Part shown: positions 8,701 through 17,677 of the stretch, one piece after another
Position numbering within the stretch: the stretch's first letter is position 1
Layout of the letters: each line of letters starts with the position of its first letter
Source of the DNA: CAVZCK01 sp963798805
GTDB lineage: Bacteria > Pseudomonadota > Alphaproteobacteria > Rhizobiales > Rhodomicrobiaceae
Length of the DNA stretch: 32,798 nt
Assembly: GCA_963798805.1 (NCBI GenBank)
Contig: CAWCVC010000007.1
Span: forward strand, 1-32,798
Direction: 5' to 3'
Translations under genes and position numbers: made by a program
Notes under the pieces: generated by a model
The model's database searches: none
What the model saw: only the letters and a program-made list of their open reading frames with translations
What the model was told of the DNA's origin: nothing

Positions 8701-11700
8701 GGTCGGGGCGAAACCGTCCTCATCGTCTGCGAAAAGCAGGCCGCCCTGGAAGTCGTGCACAAGCGGCTGTCGGCGGAGGGGCTCGATCATCGCGTGTTCC
8801 GCGTCGAGAACACGGTCAGCGACCGCGCAAAAGTGTTGAAGGCTCTGCAGGCGCAGGTGCCGGGGCTGCTTCAGCAGAATGATCGGCAAGGTTCAGGAAG
8901 GCAAAGCAAGCGGCTGGAACTGGCCGCCCGCATCGATCAGACTGAGGCGGATCTCGACGCCTACCATGAAGCGATCTATGCGCCGCATCGCCGTCTCGGC
9001 TATGCCTATCGCGATGTGCTCTCGCGGATCGGAGCCGAAAGCGCACGCTCTGGCGGCCTCGCCGCCCCGGCATTGCGTTCTATTCTCGGGCCACTGGATC
9101 CGGGCCAATTGGAGGCCGCAGTCGGTGAATGCGCCGGGTTAATCGATAGTTGGGTCGACGGACATGTCGAGGGCTCGCCATTGGCGGCGTTTGCCCCGTT
9201 TCCCGTCGATGTCAGCCTCGCCGAGCGCATCTGCGAGGATTTCCGGCATTGGCAGGCATGCGAGGCAGAGCGCGCTAAGGCGATATCCGCGGCGCAGCGC
9301 GGAGGCGGAGACGCACCATTAGCACTTGCCGATCCGAAACCAGCATCCGATTGGCTTCGCGTCCATGCTGCCGCGCTGACCGCCGCCGGGTCGGAAACAC
9401 TCGCCCGCGTCGGCGCATGGCAACCGCTTTTTGCAGCAGACAGTGAGCACCGCGCCATGGGCGCCGAGCAGCGCCTCGCGCTTGCGACGCTCCTGGATTG
9501 CCTGAATCGCCTGTCTCCCATTGGGCGCGTCGCGGCCTTTTCCGCACATGTGAAGCCGCTCGACGATCCAACCTTGGAGCTTGCGGCGCGGCGAGCTGCA
9601 CATTTCCAGCCGCCAGTATCAATCCTCGCCAAGGTGAGCCCGCTGCGGTTGCTGGCCCGTAGCGCAGGTCGCTCGATGATGCGCAAGCTCGGCCTTGCTG
9701 TCGACGATGCAAGCTGCGCCGCCTTTGCCGAAGCTGCGCGCCTCGAGCGCGAGACACGCAAAGCTGCTGCCGAATTGCATCATCTCAGCCAGGCATTTGC
9801 GATCGATGACAGCAGCCATGGCTCTGACCTGGCCACCCTCATCCGAAATGCAAAGTCGCTGGCCGCCGATCTCGACCGCTTTCAGGCCTTTGCCAATCGT
9901 CTCGACGCCTGCCCGCTCGCGGCCGAAGGGTGGCGGTCTGTGCTCGAGGGCGAAGCCGAAAGTGAAAGCGGCCGTTCGCCCGGCGCCCTTGCCGCATTTC
10001 CTCGATTGCTTAGCTCAGGCAGTAGCGGTGGCGGAAGCACGCTTGGCCGCAGCGAGCGCTTTCGCTGCTATCGAGGGGCACCTCGAAGCTGGCGTCGCGA
10101 GCCATTGCAGCACTGATATTGCCGAAGACCGGCCACAACGCCTCTCGCTCGAGGCCATCGAGGCGGCGCTGCCGTGCCTCGTGGCGTACCAAACATTTCG
10201 CCTGCGAGCGCGCGGGCTATCTGCAGAAGCGGCGGCGGTATTTCCCGCGCTCGGGTCGCTTGCAAAGCATTTGCGAGAACTCGACCCGCGTACTCGACGC
10301 GATGCCTTGACGGCGCTGCTCCGCTGCGAGGCCGCACGCCACTGGAAGCAGGAGATCGAAGGTGAATTCCCACAGCTCTTGCAGGTGCGTCAGCAACTTG
10401 ACGAGCGTGTCTCACATCTGTCCGACCTCGACGCAAAGATGAGGGAGGCCAACCTCAAAGTGCTTGCGCATGTCGATGGCGGGCAGCTCTCAAGCCTGCA
10501 ATCCTGGACGACGATCTGGCCGCTGACGGGCGCGCATTCGAAGCGCCTGAGGCAGGTGGTCGAGCAGGGGCGCGGCCTCGGCCTGTTCAAGCTCCGGCCG
10601 GTCTGGCTCGTCAATCCGGACGTGGTAAGCCGTATGTTTCCCCTCCATGCCGGACTGTTCGACGTCGTCATATTCGATGAGGCTTCTCAAATGCGGGTCG
10701 CCAATGCCGCGCCGGCTTTGTTTCGTGCCCGGCGCTGCGTCGTCAGCGGTGATGACAAGCAGCTACCGCCCACAAGCTTCTTCGGATCGCGCCTGGAATC
10801 CGACGAGCAGGAGACCGATGACGACGACTGGGTCGACACCGACACAGGGGATGCCGAAGCGGAAAGCGCGGAACGAAGCCGGCGACAGGTCAGCGAGAAC
10901 CGCCGTCACGTCAAGGATTGCGAAGACCTTCTGGCCCTTTCCCGCGGCCTGCTGCCGCAAGCCAGCCTCGACATCCATTACCGCTCAGCCTACCGGGAGC
11001 TCATCGCCTTCTCAAATGCTGCCTATTATGACGGCCGTCTGAACGTGCCGGTGCGCCGTCCTTCCGCCGAGGTCGCGCAGTTCAAACCGATCGAGGTGCG
11101 CCGCGTCGACGGCGTCTACAGGTCGCAGACCAATCCGGATGAAGCGGCCGCGATTGTGGACTATTTGAGCCAGCTCTGGCGCGAAAAATCCGAACCACCG
11201 ACTCTCGGCGTCGTGACCTTTAATATGAAGCAGGCCGATCTGATCCGGACCGAAATCGCCAAGCGGGCAGACAAGCGACCGCACCTTCGGCAAGGTTTTC
11301 GAGCGCGAGAGCAATCGGAAGGATCACGACGAGGATGTCGGATTTTTCGTCAAGAACCTCGAAAACGTCCAGGGCGACGAGCGTGATTGGATGCTGTTCT
11401 CGACGACGTTTGGACGGGACGAGGCCGGCGTATTCAAACGCGTCTTCGGCGCGCTTGGCCAGCAGGGTGGCGAACGGCGCCTGAACGTTGCAGTCACGCG
11501 CGCCAAGCAGAAGGTGCTCCTGTTCACCTCAATGCCGACCTCCGACATTTCGACGCTGCTGGGAGGCCGCCGGGAGCCGAACCTGGCTCGCGATTACCTG
11601 CAGGCCTATCTGCGCTACTGCGAACTCGTCGACGCGGAGGATTTTCAGGAGGCCATAACGCTGCTGAACGCTTTTCCTCGCGCAGACCAATCTGCCGGTC

Positions 11701-12044
11701 AGGAAGACCTTCGCGAACCGGACGCGCTCGTCGATGATGCTCTCAATCTTCTCCGGCACCATGGCTTCGACGCCAGCCTGATGCCGGCCGACGACGCCTT
11801 CTCAGTGGATATCGCCGTCACTCATCCCTCGACCGGCCTCTATGCCCTCGGCGTCGAGTTCGACACGCCACGGCATGTGTTGCTGTCTAGCGCCCGCGCA
11901 AGAGAGATCTGGCGGCCAAAACTCTTGTTACGCTCTGGCATGCGGCTGCACCGGGTTGTTTCCGCCGCCTGGGTGCAAGATCCGGCAGCGGAACGCGAAA
12001 GATTGATTGAAGCGGCCCACGGGGCAATAGAGGCGCGGTCATGA
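5734..12044 (+). pseudogene. Giant zinc-ribbon / pseudokinase / SF1 (COG1112-like) helicase / nuclease fusion, two frameshifts
   Basis: Repaired, the protein is about 2100 aa. In order: two zinc ribbons (CPNGH...CSIC at ~7-24 and CPNGH...CLTC at ~69-87); a protein-kinase-like fold (~105-350) with DWWSLGIILLEL; a DUF4011-like region (~740-850); and a superfamily-1 helicase with Walker A QGPPGTGKSQT (~970), FDEASQM (~1645), GDDKQLPP (~1670), motif V ENVQGDERD and motif VI NVAVTRAKQ. The C-terminus (~2020-2090, VDIAVTHP, GVEFD, then KLLLRSGMRLHRV) looks like the Vsr/MTES-type nuclease found at the end of such helicases. The kinase catalytic loop reads HGGLKP and the DFG position TEFA, so it is probably a pseudokinase. 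The frame shifts near 9975-10000 and 11270-11290, each fitting one inserted base. ATG 5734 overlaps the previous stop (ATGA). Architecture recalls kinase-helicase fusions of Mokosh, but the nuclease and partners differ. Confidence 0.8.
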
Positions 12045-13402
12045 GCAAGCTGGTGGTCTCTCGCTATCGCGTGCCGACGGAGGAGGAGCGGCGCGCTGCG
12101 CTGCAAAAGATCGCACTCGTTCGGCAGATGCTGCAACGTTGTGCAGCGCTCCGCGAGGCACTCGAACGCTTTGAACACGTCGAGGGCGAGGAATTGTCGC
12201 AAACACTGGCACGGTACGACCAGGCCGTTTCGGAGCAGCGTTGGGACGATTTCGTCGAAGACTATAATCAGCTCTATGACAGGTTACCGGCGCTCGAAAA
12301 AAGACTGGAAAAGCAGCTTGCAGCCGCCAGAGGCCGCCGCCTACGCCTCGAGCTGACCGCGCTGACTTTGGCTGCAAATGCGTCCGGTGACGATAAGGCT
12401 TCGCTTGAGACCATTGCCCGTACCGCCAAGACGATGCGCGGCGATGCGCTCGATGCGGCCAACGCAAAAATGGAAGCGGTTTTGGGGCGGCACCTTAACG
12501 CTGCGTCAAGCGCGGCAGCCAAAGCCATCTCGGCTGCGCAGTCCGAATTGGCCCGAACGTTGATGCATCCGGATGCGCCTCCTCCTGAACGGATTGGCGG
12601 CATCGGTCGGCAAGCAACGGAACGCCTCCCCCCTGAGCAGGCGGACCGTTCCCGGATCGAACGATTGATCGCGCAGTTATCCGCGCTCGACGAGGATGCA
12701 AGTTTGTATCTCGATCGCGTTCTCGGCATTGTCGCGGAGAAAGATGCTTCGATGCGAGCGATGCGGCTGGACGCGCTGGTGCTCGAGGTCTCTGAACGCG
12801 AAGCGTCGCGCCGCGCAGACCGCAACCGGGCCCGATTGACCGGAGAAGCACTGGCCGAACTTGCGCCCTTCGACGGCCCGGCGGTGGACGCCCTGCGCGA
12901 CCGCGTGCGGAGCGCGGCAGATGCTGGCCAGGCAAGAGCGCTCCTCGACGAGGCGCGCGCTCTTGCGGCGGCGGAAGGCAAACGCCGCGACGGTACATTG
13001 GCCAGAGCGGCGGTGCTTAAGGCCTTAAGCGACCTTGGCTATGAGCTGCGGCTGCAGGGGGCCGAATGGGCGGAGGGCATGAAGCTCGAGATCCAGCGGC
13101 CCAATGAGCCGAACTATGACGTGCAATTGTCGGCTCCGCCGAACGGCCAAATCCAGTCGAAAGTCCGCGCTTATGCCCATGCCGGTCGCAGCGAGGGCGT
13201 CAACCGTCGCGATGTCGAAGTTGAGCAAAGTTGGTGCGATGACCTGCGTGCCCTGAACGCACTATTACAGGCGGAGGGCTTCGCTGCCGAAATCGTGCAC
13301 GAAGAGGGCCCGGGCTCCGCGGCGCAGAAGCCGTTGCCTCCACGCCACGCCGTCTGCGAACCTGCCGGCACAGCGGCACCGAGAACGCGGAGCGTGACGT
13401 GA
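12041..13402 (+). CDS. Helical/coiled-coil protein, last gene of the chaperone-like operon
   Basis: The 453-aa product starts at ATG 12041, overlapping the helicase-nuclease stop by four bases (ATGA). Residues 1-~330 are almost entirely charged, Ala/Leu/Arg/Glu-rich helices with heptad-like stretches (ERRAALQKIALVRQML, LEKRLEKQLAAARGRRLRL). The last ~110 residues change character to a compact mixed fold (LGYELRLQGAEWAEGMKLEI, PNEPNYDVQLSAPPNGQIQ, VEVEQSWCDDLRALNALL). No signal peptide, membrane segment or catalytic motif was seen. I do not recognise the family. Position and coupling suggest a structural or regulatory partner of the helicase-nuclease. Confidence 0.75.
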   Translation: MSKLVVSRYRVPTEEERRAALQKIALVRQMLQRCAALREALERFEHVEGEELSQTLARYDQAVSEQRWDDFVEDYNQLYDRLPALEKRLEKQLAAARGRRLRLELTALTLAANASGDDKASLETIARTAKTMRGDALDAANAKMEAVLGRHLNAASSAAAKAISAAQSELARTLMHPDAPPPERIGGIGRQATERLPPEQADRSRIERLIAQLSALDEDASLYLDRVLGIVAEKDASMRAMRLDALVLEVSEREASRRADRNRARLTGEALAELAPFDGPAVDALRDRVRSAADAGQARALLDEARALAAAEGKRRDGTLARAAVLKALSDLGYELRLQGAEWAEGMKLEIQRPNEPNYDVQLSAPPNGQIQSKVRAYAHAGRSEGVNRRDVEVEQSWCDDLRALNALLQAEGFAAEIVHEEGPGSAAQKPLPPRHAVCEPAGTAAPRTRSVT

Positions 13403-13683
13403 TTTCCTGCAAGAGCTCTAAAATCGCGGCGGCTGTCATTCAATCTTGAATGCAGCGAAAGGCGTAGCCTTGATCGAGCAGTCTCTCGTTTCCGCGAGCG
13501 AGATCCGCTATGTCGTCACATTGCTGAGGAGAGTCAGTACCAAATACAAGCAGCAATCACTGCTCGCTCTTAAGGTCAGGATATGTTTGACTAATTACAG
13601 TGTGATTTGCTGTTGTTGGCTCTCATGCGAATAAGTCGGTTCGTAAGGGCATTGGAGGGTCGAAATTTTGTGGCGCATCGAAT
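13403..13683. other. Convergent intergenic stretch
   Basis: This lies between the ends of two convergent operons. It contains a perfect short palindrome CATTCAATCTTGAATG at 13437-13452, but with no T-run on either strand, so a terminator is not proven. No gene-like frame was seen. Confidence 0.4.
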
Positions 13684-15540
13684 TCAGGCGAGAAGGTTCG
13701 CGGAATTAACGCGCCGAACTCCGGCGGGACTAAGAAGGTTTTCAATCCAGCGGACGGGCTGACCGCGCGCCGTGCACAATGTGAAGAATGCTCTCTGTTT
13801 CGCGCGGGTAAGCGCCACGAAGAAGGAATTCAGTTCTTCTATGCGATCGGGGGTGAGACTCCACCATGTTTGATTGTCGAGCCCATAGAAGATAATGGTG
13901 TGGAACTCGAGGCCCTTGCTCTTATGAATCGTCATGAGCGTGATCTGTCCCAATCCCTCGAACGCATCCAGAGTATCGGACCATGTTTCCGCATGCTCTA
14001 GAGATTCCCGCAGGAGCAGCACGAACCCGTTCCAAACACGTTCAAAGTCAGCCTGTCGTTGATAGGACTGGAATGCGCGGCGCAGCACCTGCTCCCCGAT
14101 GAAATCACGAGCCGCCTGCGCGGCTTCAACAGTAGACTCCGGTACGGGATCAAGGCGCCGGAATGCGTGCCGAATTTGACGGACAAACGCCTGAAGGCGC
14201 TGCTGCAGGCGCTCCAGTGCGACCTCATCACCGGAATCGACAGCTTCGAGAAACTGCAAATCCCGCAGTGCGGCGTTCCAGTTCTCAGGGCTTCTCGCGG
14301 ATGCGCCGAGGCGCAACAGGCGCAGGAGTATCTGGGTAAGATCCTCGCCAAGCAGGTCCTGGATGGCGATATCGCCCACATTGCGGGCGACGTTTCGGAG
14401 CCTAAGGCCACGCGCTTCAAAGGCAGGCGAAAGCTGGGCCTCCACTTCATCTATGTGCATACGTACAAGGATAGCTACGTCATGCGGCTCGATATTGCGC
14501 GTCTGGACCTCGCGCTCAATCCACTGCGCAAGAGCCTCGCTTTCCTCATCCTCACTCGCAAATTCCCAGATTGCGGCAACATCACCGTCGACGCGCCGAT
14601 CGGCGCGGGCTTCAGGCGCTTCGACCGTGGGATCAATCCTGCTGGCGATTACGTGCTGAATCCTGACAAGATCTTCATGCGAGCGCCAGTTGCAGATCAG
14701 TGAGATTCTTTGCGCGCCGAACTGTTGCTCGAACTGGGCAAAAGCGTCCGGCATAGCCCCCGCCCAAACCATGATGCGTTGCTTGTCATCTCCTACCGCT
14801 GTGAAGATCGTTTCGCTGTCCTCGAACGCGCTCCGCAGAAGCTGGAACTGGGCGGTGGTCGTGTCCTGAAACTCATCAAGAAACACGACGGGATACGTGA
14901 GATGTAAAGCCTTAAGGATCGAGGGGTTTTCCCGGATGAGCAAATCGACCAACCGGTTGAGCATCGGAAAAGACAGCGGTACGTGGTCATAGTCGTTGTA
15001 TTGGGCACGCCAATATGCAGCAGCCGCACGCTGACGCTCCGAACCCGTATTGGCGACCGGTAATCGATCCCTGGCTATCGCCCGCTCGAGCTGCTGGGCG
15101 TTAACACCGCGGAAATTGTAGGTGTCCAGAAAGTTGTCGTAATCCTGCCGGCGCGGCATCACGATGCGGTAGCTGGCCGGAGGGCAGTAGGGCTCGGGAA
15201 TCGCCGCGCGAAAGCGATCGACTAGGCTCTTGGCGAATGCATCGAATGTATAGGAATTGAAGCGGCGGGCCTGCTCGGGCGGGCAGCGCATGGTTACCCG
15301 TTCGGCGAGATTGCGGGCTGCGTCGCGCTTGAAGCTGATGGCAAGGATGCGTTTCGGTGCTGGACATAAGCCAGTCTGGAGGAGGTAAGTTGCTTTTTGC
15401 GCCAAGAACTCGGTTTTTCCCGCTCCGGCTCCCGCGGTGACGAGAACACTCCGTTCCGTCTGCCGCAAGGCGTCCCAGGCGCGCGACTCGAGGTTAGCTA
15501 CTCCCTGCGGCCTCCAGTTTTCCGGCAACACGAGACTCAT
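13684..15540 (-). CDS. UvrD/Rep-like SF1 helicase (Gabija GajB-like)
   Basis: The 618-aa protein has the full UvrD motif set: Walker A AGAGAGKT (36-43), motif II FLDEFQDT (~222), motif III GDDKQRIMVWAGA (~250), motif IV LICNWRSHEDLV, motif V LMTIHKSKGLEF, and motif VI VALTRAKQRAF (~580). It is a 3'-5' SF1A-type helicase by family. Its ATG overlaps the stop of the OLD-family gene by four bases, so the two are coupled. That pairing is the hallmark of Gabija, in which GajA (OLD ATPase/nuclease) and GajB (UvrD-like) form an anti-phage complex. It is longer than the ~500-aa GajB I remember, so it may be a Gabija variant or a related OLD/UvrD pair. Confidence 0.88.
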   Translation of the reverse strand: MSLVLPENWRPQGVANLESRAWDALRQTERSVLVTAGAGAGKTEFLAQKATYLLQTGLCPAPKRILAISFKRDAARNLAERVTMRCPPEQARRFNSYTFDAFAKSLVDRFRAAIPEPYCPPASYRIVMPRRQDYDNFLDTYNFRGVNAQQLERAIARDRLPVANTGSERQRAAAAYWRAQYNDYDHVPLSFPMLNRLVDLLIRENPSILKALHLTYPVVFLDEFQDTTTAQFQLLRSAFEDSETIFTAVGDDKQRIMVWAGAMPDAFAQFEQQFGAQRISLICNWRSHEDLVRIQHVIASRIDPTVEAPEARADRRVDGDVAAIWEFASEDEESEALAQWIEREVQTRNIEPHDVAILVRMHIDEVEAQLSPAFEARGLRLRNVARNVGDIAIQDLLGEDLTQILLRLLRLGASARSPENWNAALRDLQFLEAVDSGDEVALERLQQRLQAFVRQIRHAFRRLDPVPESTVEAAQAARDFIGEQVLRRAFQSYQRQADFERVWNGFVLLLRESLEHAETWSDTLDAFEGLGQITLMTIHKSKGLEFHTIIFYGLDNQTWWSLTPDRIEELNSFFVALTRAKQRAFFTLCTARGQPVRWIENLLSPAGVRRVNSANLLA

Positions 15541-17522
15541 TCATCGTCCTCAGGGCCGAGCACTTTCTTCAGATGCTCGATCAGCGCTATCAGCTCGGGA
15601 GGCGCCTTCTCAGCTAGGTCCGCATCGGCGATACGCGTGAGCGCTGCGATATGCGTCTCCGGCTTGCTTCGGTCCAGAAACAAGTACGGATACCACTTGA
15701 ACTCGTTATTATACTCATCTGCGTATAGTTCGGGATTGCCGCCAGTCTTCAGCGTGACGGCCTTCTTGTCGCGGATCGCATTTGCACCACCGCGCGGACC
15801 GCGACCGCCGGGGTTTGGATGCTGATAGGCATCGGGAAATGCGTTCAGCATGGCGAAATCGATATCCAGGGGAAACGAAAAGAAGATCCCCTCCTCGCGG
15901 AGCGCCTTAAGCCAGTCGTTATCTTCGTCTTCGTCGAGTAGGTCGCTGTCCTCAAGATCGGCCACGCCGGCAGGGTCGATCGTGTTGTCCTGGACAAGCG
16001 TATTTTCGCCGAGGTCGTTATCGATCTCTCTCAGCTTGCCAACGATGTCGGCGATCAGGGCTGCGCCGCCGTGTTTTCGCCCGAGGTCGAGGTCTAGCAA
16101 GGTCGCATGGGGAATGCGAAGGTCGCTAAGGAGTCGCCAAAAATGACTGACATACCTTCCGCCGAGCGGCACGATCGGTACGAAGGATGGATCAAGCTGT
16201 ACGCCCATTGCTTCCGCGATCCGCGGAATGACGAGGCGCTCAGAGTCGCCCTCGCCGAGAATAACAAAGCGGGCGAAGTAAATCTCGGGGTAGGCTCTGA
16301 TAGCGAGGCGGACATATTTGCTCGCTTCCTCATCGTTCTGCGGGAGCGTAAGCCGCCGGACACTGGCACGCCGCCGTTCGTGGTTAAGTCGGAAATAGCG
16401 CACTTCCACCGGTTCAATGCGGCTGAGGATCGCCGGCGAATGGCTTGACAATGCGACTTGCGCCGACGACAGCGCGCCAATCTCCCGCGCCTGCGCGACG
16501 ATGCGAGAGAGGAAGAAGGGAGAGAGACTGTTCTCAGGTTCTTCGATCGCAAGAAATGTGAGGCTCGTCCGCCGGAGCTTCTCGTGATCGAATGGGCTTT
16601 CCTCCGCTGGCTGAGCAAACGCGTCTTTCTCAACTTCGAGGGTCGTCGCCGTGAGCGCAATATGGAAGAGAGAGCGCTGACCGTCACTGAGGTCTGCGAG
16701 CGCGCGCTCCTGCCCCGCCACGTCGGGAAAGAAGGTGAACTCGGCCTTCCGCACCAGCTCCTCGAACCGGCTTTCGACCAGGCGAAGGATTGGCGTGGTG
16801 TCCGTATCCGCCTCATGGACTTGGGCCCAGCGCTTGGAAAGCCGCTCAACGACAAACTGCGCGGGCGCCTCGCGCTCGAATTGTCGTTGAAATCGCTGGG
16901 CGATTACTACACTGCGGTCCCGGAACCGATGGGACCATTTCGCCGCCTGCCACAAGCGTCCTTTAAGCAGGGTCGTCACCTGCCCCGTAGCGTCACGAGC
17001 CGCCGGAACATAAATGAAATGGATAGAGCCACGTTCCATGGCCTGTACACGCTTGCAATCATCCCACTCAAAGTCGTCGTCAAGCGTGGTGATCCACCGG
17101 AGATCTTCGTCTATGCTGCCATCCGGTGTGCCATCATCCGTCCATGTCGCCAGCAGCCTCATCCTCGCCTTGAGCGGGGCGCCAGGTGCAGATGCGGCCA
17201 TCTGGAGGAAGAATTCCGGGACTGCGTCTTCGGCGGCGTCATCATCGAGACCTTCAAGCTCCGGAAAGGAGAAGAGCACTTCGATCGAGAGTGTCGCACC
17301 CGATTGAAGCTCCTGCTGGTTAGCAGGTAAGTGGAAGTCCTGTCGCCGCACGGCGCGCTGCGAGGGCGTGACGCCGAAGAGACGTGAAAGCGCCTGGAAG
17401 GCGGCCGTCTTGCCGGAACCATTGCCGCCAACGAACGCGGTGACGCAGCTTTCCAGCCTGATCCGGGTCGGTGTCGGACCGAAGCAGCGAAAGTTTTTGA
17501 TCGAAAGTTTCTCAATCTTCAT
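15537..17522 (-). CDS. OLD-family ATP-dependent nuclease (Gabija GajA-like)
   Basis: The 661-aa protein starts MKIEKLSIKNFRCFG, the usual OLD/RecF-like opening. The ABC ATPase part shows Walker A GGNGSGKT (32-39), signature LSDGQRS (~278), Walker B LAIEEPENSLSP (~320) and an H-loop SSHSPA (~358). The C-terminal half has a Toprim-like core: ILGEGDSERLVIPRI (~421) supplies the conserved Glu, and LLDLDLGR (~475) the DxD. This is the ATPase-Toprim order of OLD nucleases such as GajA. The start is preceded by GAGGAGG seven bases upstream. It is coupled to the UvrD-like gene by ATGA. In Gabija the Toprim cuts phage DNA when nucleotide pools fall; that this copy behaves the same way is inference. 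Confidence 0.88.
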   Translation of the reverse strand: MKIEKLSIKNFRCFGPTPTRIRLESCVTAFVGGNGSGKTAAFQALSRLFGVTPSQRAVRRQDFHLPANQQELQSGATLSIEVLFSFPELEGLDDDAAEDAVPEFFLQMAASAPGAPLKARMRLLATWTDDGTPDGSIDEDLRWITTLDDDFEWDDCKRVQAMERGSIHFIYVPAARDATGQVTTLLKGRLWQAAKWSHRFRDRSVVIAQRFQRQFEREAPAQFVVERLSKRWAQVHEADTDTTPILRLVESRFEELVRKAEFTFFPDVAGQERALADLSDGQRSLFHIALTATTLEVEKDAFAQPAEESPFDHEKLRRTSLTFLAIEEPENSLSPFFLSRIVAQAREIGALSSAQVALSSHSPAILSRIEPVEVRYFRLNHERRRASVRRLTLPQNDEEASKYVRLAIRAYPEIYFARFVILGEGDSERLVIPRIAEAMGVQLDPSFVPIVPLGGRYVSHFWRLLSDLRIPHATLLDLDLGRKHGGAALIADIVGKLREIDNDLGENTLVQDNTIDPAGVADLEDSDLLDEDEDNDWLKALREEGIFFSFPLDIDFAMLNAFPDAYQHPNPGGRGPRGGANAIRDKKAVTLKTGGNPELYADEYNNEFKWYPYLFLDRSKPETHIAALTRIADADLAEKAPPELIALIEHLKKVLGPEDDE

Positions 17523-17533
17523 TGTCGACCTCC

Positions 17534-17677
17534 TCAGGCCGAGCAGGCCAGCAGACGCCGGTGATCGACTGCCACGGGAGAGGCTTCGATGGCCACAAGC
17601 CTCTGATGGATGAATACGATTGCGCCGTTTGCGGCCTCGGCCATCGGAATATCGAATAGCCTTACAGAAATACTCAC
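17534..17677 (-). CDS. 47-aa small ORF bridging the nuclease and OLD genes
   Basis: This short frame begins with a GTG that overlaps the stop of the upstream nuclease-like gene (GTGA). It ends with TGA just before the GAGGAGG ribosome site of the OLD gene. The product begins MSISVRLFDIPMAEAANGA and continues as a mixed hydrophobic/charged peptide without a membrane segment. It fills nearly all of the otherwise empty 151-nt gap, so it could keep ribosomes moving from one module to the next or encode a small subunit. There is no recognisable homology. An ATG at codon 12 is an alternative start. Confidence 0.45.
   Translation of the reverse strand: MSISVRLFDIPMAEAANGAIVFIHQRLVAIEASPVAVDHRRLLACSA

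Noticed and set aside
5734..12044. Calling the kinase-helicase fusion Mokosh
   Set aside because: Mokosh uses a phospholipase-D-type nuclease, whereas this protein ends in a Vsr/MTES-like domain and sits with Hsp70/ClpB/radical-SAM partners.
13437..13452. CATTCAATCTTGAATG as a bidirectional terminator
   Set aside because: The stem is AT-rich with a 2-base centre and no T-run follows on either strand.
16458..17330. 290-codon open frame on the plus strand
   Set aside because: It is antisense to the OLD-family ATPase domain; the Walker A and signature motifs show the minus frame is the coding one.
13684..17522. Calling the OLD/UvrD pair canonical Gabija outright
   Set aside because: Both proteins are longer than the Gabija proteins I remember and the pair is coupled to an Argonaute module, so only Gabija-like is supported without an alignment.
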